NCBI GenBank assembly: GCA_019096195.1 | Contig: JAGTXK010000073.1 | Coordinates: 1,612,001-1,676,000 of the forward strand | Length of the DNA: 64,000 nucleotides | Source: Boletus sp. NGJ | Taxonomy: Eukaryota; Basidiomycota; Agaricomycetes; Boletales; Boletaceae | Reading direction: 5' to 3' | Shown here: positions 59,098-64,000 of the stretch, piece after piece | How the letters are laid out: each line of letters opens with the position of its first letter | Numbering within the stretch: the first letter of the stretch is position 1 | The notes under the pieces: generated by a model | Seen by the model: the letters and a program-made list of their open reading frames with translations, nothing else | Told to the model about the DNA's origin: nothing | The model's database searches: none | Made by a program: the position numbers and the translations under genes

Positions 59098-60228
59098 ACT
59101 GTCCAGTGCTGGCCAGTACTGGACAGTAACATAGTGCTCATAGTGAGGGTCCAACTGGATAGTGGTTTGATAGTACTATGACAGTGTCTCATAGTCTGTT
59201 CATAGTGTGGCCATAGTCTGTCATAGTATTCTCATAGTACTTTCATAGTGGTCATAGTATTCCCCCAGTATCTTATAGTGTGGTCATAGTGATGCCATAG
59301 TATACATAGTGCTTCCATAGTGGCTTAGCAATCCTAATCCTACTCCTAATCCTAATCCAAATCCAATTTCAAGCCAATTCTAATTTCAAATTCAATCAAA
59401 TATAAATTCTACTAATTCTAATTCTAATTCTAATTCTAATCCCAGTCCCAATCCCAATCTTAATCCCAACCCCAATCCTAATCCCAGTCCCAGTCCCAAT
59501 CCCAATCCTAATCCCAATCCTAATGATTTACAAAGTGAAGTGTTGACTTGATGTAATGAGTAGAGAAGGATAAAATTAAGAAACAAGAGGGTGTGGGAAA
59601 GTTTTTGAAGTCTGGCTTGTTTATATAAGAATGGTGGCACAAACATTGGCAAACAATGTCCGCTTTTTTTAACACTGAGTGTGGGAAAATGGACTTGGAT
59701 ATTTTTTTGAAGTGTAGGTCTACACTTTTGGTACACATTGTGGCTACACTTTTACTACACTTTGGTGCGCACTTTTGGTACACTTTTGGTACACTTTGTT
59801 TGCTACACTGTACTACACTCTGCTTACATTTTTGTTTGCTTTTTTTTACTACACTCTGTTTGCTACACTTTTGCTACATTTGGTGCGCATTTTTGCTACA
59901 CTGTATTACACTCTTTCCTACACTTTTTGTACAACATTTGACTACACCTTTGACTACACATTTTGTATGCTTTTGATTTAGGATTAGGATTAGGATTAGC
60001 TTAAAATCACTACTATGACTATGACTACTATGGATGTACTATGAATGCTATGAAATACGATGATACTATGAGACTATGATACTATGATACTATGAACACT
60101 ATGAATATACTATGGATACTATGAATACACTTTCAATACTATGATACTATGAAACTACTGTATTATGACTACTATGAAACCACTATGGCACTATGAGCAC
60201 TATGACGAAATACTGTATTTACTGATGA
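59098..60228. repeat. Foldback element, copy C (longest, inverted orientation)
   Basis: The most complete copy. Its left end has a near-perfect hairpin: ACTGTCCAGT, then ACTGGACAGT (about 59098-59127). A CATAGT array (about 59130-59325), a long hexamer array (59331-59526; CCTAAT, CCCAAT, CCCAGT and TCTAAT types), the core with GTGTAG/CTACAC words (59527-59975), a short ATTAGG array (about 59980-59999) and an ACTATG array (to about 60210) follow. The right end reads TACTGTATTTACTGATG. The hexamer array on the left is much longer and more varied than in copy A. No coding capacity. Confidence 0.78.
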
Positions 60229-61819
60229 TGATCACATGTTGTAGTGATGTAGTTGATGATAGAAAGTGTGACAGATAAAAAGTTTAAAAATATTTATATT
60301 ATAACAATAAGTTGTCTGTTACCAGCTAATAGTTAGATTGGGGGCCAGAGAAAGAAGTAAGGGATAGTCTAGCATCCTAGTCACTCAATTTCCTGAAAGA
60401 TTAACACCATCAGATCTACCTTAACATATGCTAGCATCTACAACTGAATGTATGATGCCTTATATAAACAAATAAGGCAAATCAACCCTTTTGGCAATCC
60501 AACTAGACCACTTCATATAGAGCTTACCAACCTACTTGCACCTCCATTTGCACCACTCCCTTCAGATGTGTTCACAGAAACCCTTTATATTCTTACTTGA
60601 AGAGAAAATTTACCTGGACCAGAGGATGGTAATGCTACATCACCCAGTGCAGAACCAGCAAGAGTAAATGGAGTAACCCATAGACATACAAACTCCTGAC
60701 CATAAAAGAGAGAGACAATCAGAAATGATTGTGTTCTATTCCCTATAGATGACCTGCATCAAACTTGTTTCATGCATAGTCAGAAACTACAACATCAATG
60801 ACATTAATTCTGCCACTTGCAGCAACTAGAATCCTTTAATATTCTAGGGTCTAATAACTCTTAGTATAACTAGCATGCCTGCAATTTTTAGAACACTCCA
60901 TCAAGAAACTCAGAAGAAATTAATGTTTTTCTCCAATACATAGCTTTGTTACTATGTACAAGTAGATAGCTAATAGAATTGTAAATACTACATATGTATA
61001 TAGTTAAGTGTGAGTGAGAGAAAATGATCATGTGACCATATTCTACACAGCCTTTCATCACATGACTTAGCATTCCATGACATTCCATGGTGTTCCATAG
61101 TGTGCTATACATTAGTTAGCAAAAGGTTGGCATTTGTAAGCAATCTCTTGGCATTAGTAAGTAGCCAACCCTTCTCATTGGCTAGCTGAGCCCATGTATT
61201 TATCTATAAAAGGAGAGCCCTTCAGGCCACCAAAAGAGCAAATTTTCCTTTTCAGAAATTACTATATCTCAATTAGACGAGTTATTTCAAGGAGAATAAT
61301 TCTCACCCTATCTGGAGTACCTCTCATAGGCAATCCATAGAGGACCTTGAGCAGGACCATCTCCATAGTTTAGGCTTGCTAGTTACATTGTTAGCAGTAA
61401 AACACTTGTAACCAATAATACACAAGTAATACATATATAGGACACCATTTGGGAGAAAACTCTAAATAAGGCAATGAAAGGGAATAGATCCACAGCAATA
61501 TAATTCTACTAGGACTCAAACATCACTGCTACTCTGCTGACTATCCATTTAAAGGAATAAGTGATAGCACAGCCAAACAAGCTCTAAAATGCATTCTTCT
61601 TAGCAAATAATAAGATTGCATTACCAGAATCTATCTAAGTGAAATCTGAAAGAAAGTTATTAAGATTGCTCCATTCACTTGCCCTGCTAGGGTCAACATA
61701 CCTTGTTTAGAAAGACAAAGAGTTCTATACCCCTCCCATGCATTAGTTGCTTATACATAATATTGTCCACCTTCACATCTACTTCTGCTCCAAATCCATG
61801 CTAAAGAAAATAATCAAAT
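60229..61819. other. AT-rich stretch without a recognised gene
   Basis: No gene is seen. A CTATAAAAGG motif at about 61204, within sequence resembling an LTR promoter, hints at a degraded LTR, but no ends or target duplication could be placed. Confidence 0.35.
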
Positions 61820-62002
61820 ATGTTGGTGAATCTTAACAACCTTATCTGCTGGCTCACCAACTTAAGCATTGACAAGGAAAAATGTAATATTACTAAGAAA
61901 ATCACTGATCCTGAAAAGTGGGATGGAAACAGAGCCACCTTTCACATCTGGTGGATAAAACTCCATTTGTGGGTAAATATATTAATGATATTTAATACAT
62001 AA
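61820..62002 (+). pseudogene. Gag-like relic of a retroelement
   Basis: A short frame contains ITDPEKWDGNRATFHIWW, a pattern like the first conserved block of fungal Gypsy gag proteins (a pro-x-x-phe-asp-gly type motif followed by a WW pair). Nothing else of the element is recognised. Confidence 0.35.
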
Positions 62003-62055
62003 TACAAATAGTTTGTTAAAAAGGCAAATATAGAAGAAATTTAGAAATTATCTAT

Positions 62056-62370
62056 ACTATAATTTATTCTATAAATCAATTATCTTTTGTTTAATTAGCT
62101 AATCTAAATCTAAATTCTCCAGATCCATATACAAAACACTTTCAAAGAATATATAAAATAATAATAAATCTAATACTCAAAATAAAGCTACTATAATTAT
62201 AAAGTTTCTAAAATTAAAAAAAACAATTAAAAAGAATTTCAAGTTAGAATTAATATTATAAGCATTAGAAATTATAGAACAGTTTATTTTTTATATATAC
62301 ATTATTTGAATTTTTATTTATGTTATTAGCTAATTAAGCAAAAGATAATTGATTTACAAAATAAAATTAC
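62056..62370. mobile_element. AT-rich MITE-like element, about 310 bp
   Basis: The segments around 62075-62104 and 62324-62354 are inverted copies (AATCAATTATCTTTTG, then TTAATTAGCTAAT, one mismatch). The similarity extends outward through ATAATTTATT-like sequence for a total of about 60 bp per end. The interior is almost pure A/T with no coding capacity. No target duplication was settled. Confidence 0.5.
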
Positions 62371-63446
62371 AAACTAAATAGGATTTAATTATGGTTTTTC
62401 TTATGATTTTCTTCATGGCATTTTTATTATAGATTTATAGATTTATAATTTTCTGTAACTGAAGGGATAATTAATACAATATAAATATAAATATACTATA
62501 TTAATACAGATAATGTTGCTATCAGGCATAGCACACTAGCCCCCATCATCAGCTGAGTGTCTAGCTATCCATATTCTCCTACACTAGTCAAGACAGGTTT
62601 ACATAATTATCTGCAATGTCATATAGTGCAATACTAGAATTTGTCTTGCTTTTTCCAGTTGCACACCCCCTTGTAGCTAGAGCATTGCTCTCTGATTCCA
62701 AACCTGCTCTAGGCATCTTATGTTCTCATCAAGAGTTTTTTATAGGACCACTTTCTCATTTTCCATATAATTCCTGATATGCAGCTGAGCACTACTAGAT
62801 AGTTTATCCTATCTGACAGTGACTGATTCTGATCATATAATCACATCTATCCACACTAGTCTCCTACCTGCTGCCAACACAGGGTACATTTGTCCAAAGC
62901 AGACCACAAACATATAGTCTTCACATCCATATACACCATCTTTTTTTCCATCAAAAGGATAGGCTCTCTGTACTCCAACCTCTCTCCCACATCACTCAGA
63001 AAATATTATGTTGCACCCCTACTCTCACTCTACTTCAATAATCCTGATAGAACTCCAGGCAGTGCCTGATTCATTTAGAGACCTAGCATGTTGTGCAGCA
63101 GATGAAATATTTTTCCTTCTATTATATATATTTACAAGTACTTAGCTAACAAGTATTCCACAAAGCAGTTACACAACAAACTAACCCCTCGTCTAGACCA
63201 TTACATTATATCATATATTATAGGTCATATAGAACAATTATGTAAAACATTCCATGTCAGCCCTAAACCTGGTCCATGTGCATATCCCATAGTATATAAG
63301 TAGCACATTTTGTTAGTAGAATTTATCTTGACTTCTCTCCATATGCACCCTCCCTGTAGTACAGAAGTCATTCTCTGGTTCCTCTAATATGCCAATCATT
63401 CATTCTTGTCAAGGGTCTCTTCTACAGAACCACTTCCCCACCATTC
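62371..63446. other. Degenerate LTR-related repeats
   Basis: A plus-oriented LTR relic is suspected from about 63103 (TGAAATATTT) to about 63402, with TATATAAGTAGC at about 63294 as in the Gypsy 2 LTR. A diverged second copy of its last part is visible at about 62640-62770 (shared CTCTGRTTCC and TTCTYRTCAAG words). No gene is seen. Confidence 0.35.
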
Positions 63447-64000
63447 TGAAAGGAAAAGAGTCCACAACACTTGGTGTCACCCGAGAGTGAAATTACGAGT
63501 GTAAAAGGACAATTCCAAGAATGTGTATCTACTACAGAATATGCTACTACTTATAGGTGTGAGGTATGGGCATGGACCAGCTTTAGGGGTGGTATGAAAC
63601 ATGCTGGAATGATGACATGATGTTTTAGGAGATTCCATAACGTATGTATGGTGTCATAGGCCTAGGCATGGTCTTTAGCTAATATGTAATCATTTGTTAG
63701 CTAAGTATCGTAAATATCTATAGGGAAATGTTTCATTACCCTCTTTTCAGGGGTCAAACTCCCGGTCAACCATGATACTGGAAAGTGTTGGTTGCAAGCC
63801 GAGTTGTGGGATCTTGAACAAGTGGTTGGATAGGTGGTTGAGGGATGTGGCATAGGCACGGAAGGTCATGTTGGCGAAGAGGGTGGTTTGGTGTGTGCAC
63901 ATTGGGCAATCACATGCTTTGGTGAGGGAGTGGATCGCTGAGGAGTTGGTGGTGTGGAACTTCTCAACAAGCTTCAAGGCATTCCCGACGTTTGCCTTGG
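63447..64000 (-). mobile_element. Gypsy 3: chromovirus-type element, cut by window end
   Basis: The 3' LTR (63447-63735, 289 bp, TGAAAGGAAAAG to GTTTCA) is followed inward by the pol C-terminal tail (about 63977-63747), which has CDCPMC and the SLNHLSNHLFKIP stretch also seen in Gypsy 2. The remainder lies outside the window. It is related to, but diverged from, Gypsy 2. Its overall state cannot be judged. Confidence 0.8.

Noticed and set aside
62056-62520. Mitochondrial DNA insertion suggested by extreme AT content
   Set aside because: No mitochondrial coding or tRNA motif is seen, and paired inverted ends explain the main part better as a MITE.

Overview
The window looks like part of a transposon-rich genome of a filamentous basidiomycete, probably an Agaricomycete. 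The host genes have many introns of about 45-75 bp with GT..AG ends. One is a very large UvrD-type helicase protein of a kind I associate with mushroom-forming fungi. The repeats are a typical fungal mix: chromovirus-type Gypsy elements, a Tad-like LINE, Tc1, PIF/Harbinger, a Helitron and MITEs. No species is assigned.

Layout. 1-6974: a foldback repeat made of inverted simple-sequence arrays, then a Gypsy element (857-6969) with an exact TGTTT target duplication. 7658-21065: a compact three-gene host island. It holds a TRANK1-like UvrD helicase gene (minus strand), a Sec4/Ypt2 Rab GTPase (plus strand, divergent from the helicase across about 180 bp) and ARP5 of the INO80 remodeller (minus strand, convergent with the Rab gene). 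The exon models for the Rab and ARP5 genes close in frame (210 and 746 residues). 21066-33000: a short MITE, a solo LTR and a PIF/Harbinger transposon. The Harbinger transposase gene is split by a second Gypsy element (22699-29999, TSD AACAC), and its Myb-like partner gene by a solo LTR. 33001-40338: a decayed Helitron with Rep/helicase domains, itself hit by a solo LTR, with a 67-bp minisatellite and strong hairpins behind the helicase. 40339-46517: solo LTRs, an unidentified decayed reading frame and a 1.6-kb element with about 300-bp inverted ends enclosing an unidentified decayed gene. 46518-60228: a decayed Tc1 element, a second foldback copy, a Tad-like LINE holding a solo LTR, and a Copia-type gag fossil holding a Tc1 element with an open transposase frame. 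A third foldback copy follows. 60229-64000: AT-rich relics and the end of a third Gypsy element that runs off the window.

How the parts relate. The host genes serve polarised secretion (Sec4), chromatin remodelling (Arp5) and an unassigned nucleic-acid-linked role (TRANK-like helicase). They have no evident functional link beyond shared promoter or terminator space. In the repeat regions the order of insertion can be read from nesting and target duplications. Every in-frame stop I examined in the LINE, Helitron, Harbinger, Tc1 and TIR-element frames (about 28) is explained by C-to-T change at CGA, CAA or CAG. This points to cytosine deamination or a RIP-like process as the main cause of decay. 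The least described items are the foldback family with telomere-like arrays, the 1.6-kb TIR element with its unknown gene, and Tc1 ends that carry their putative binding site twice in inverted orientation.
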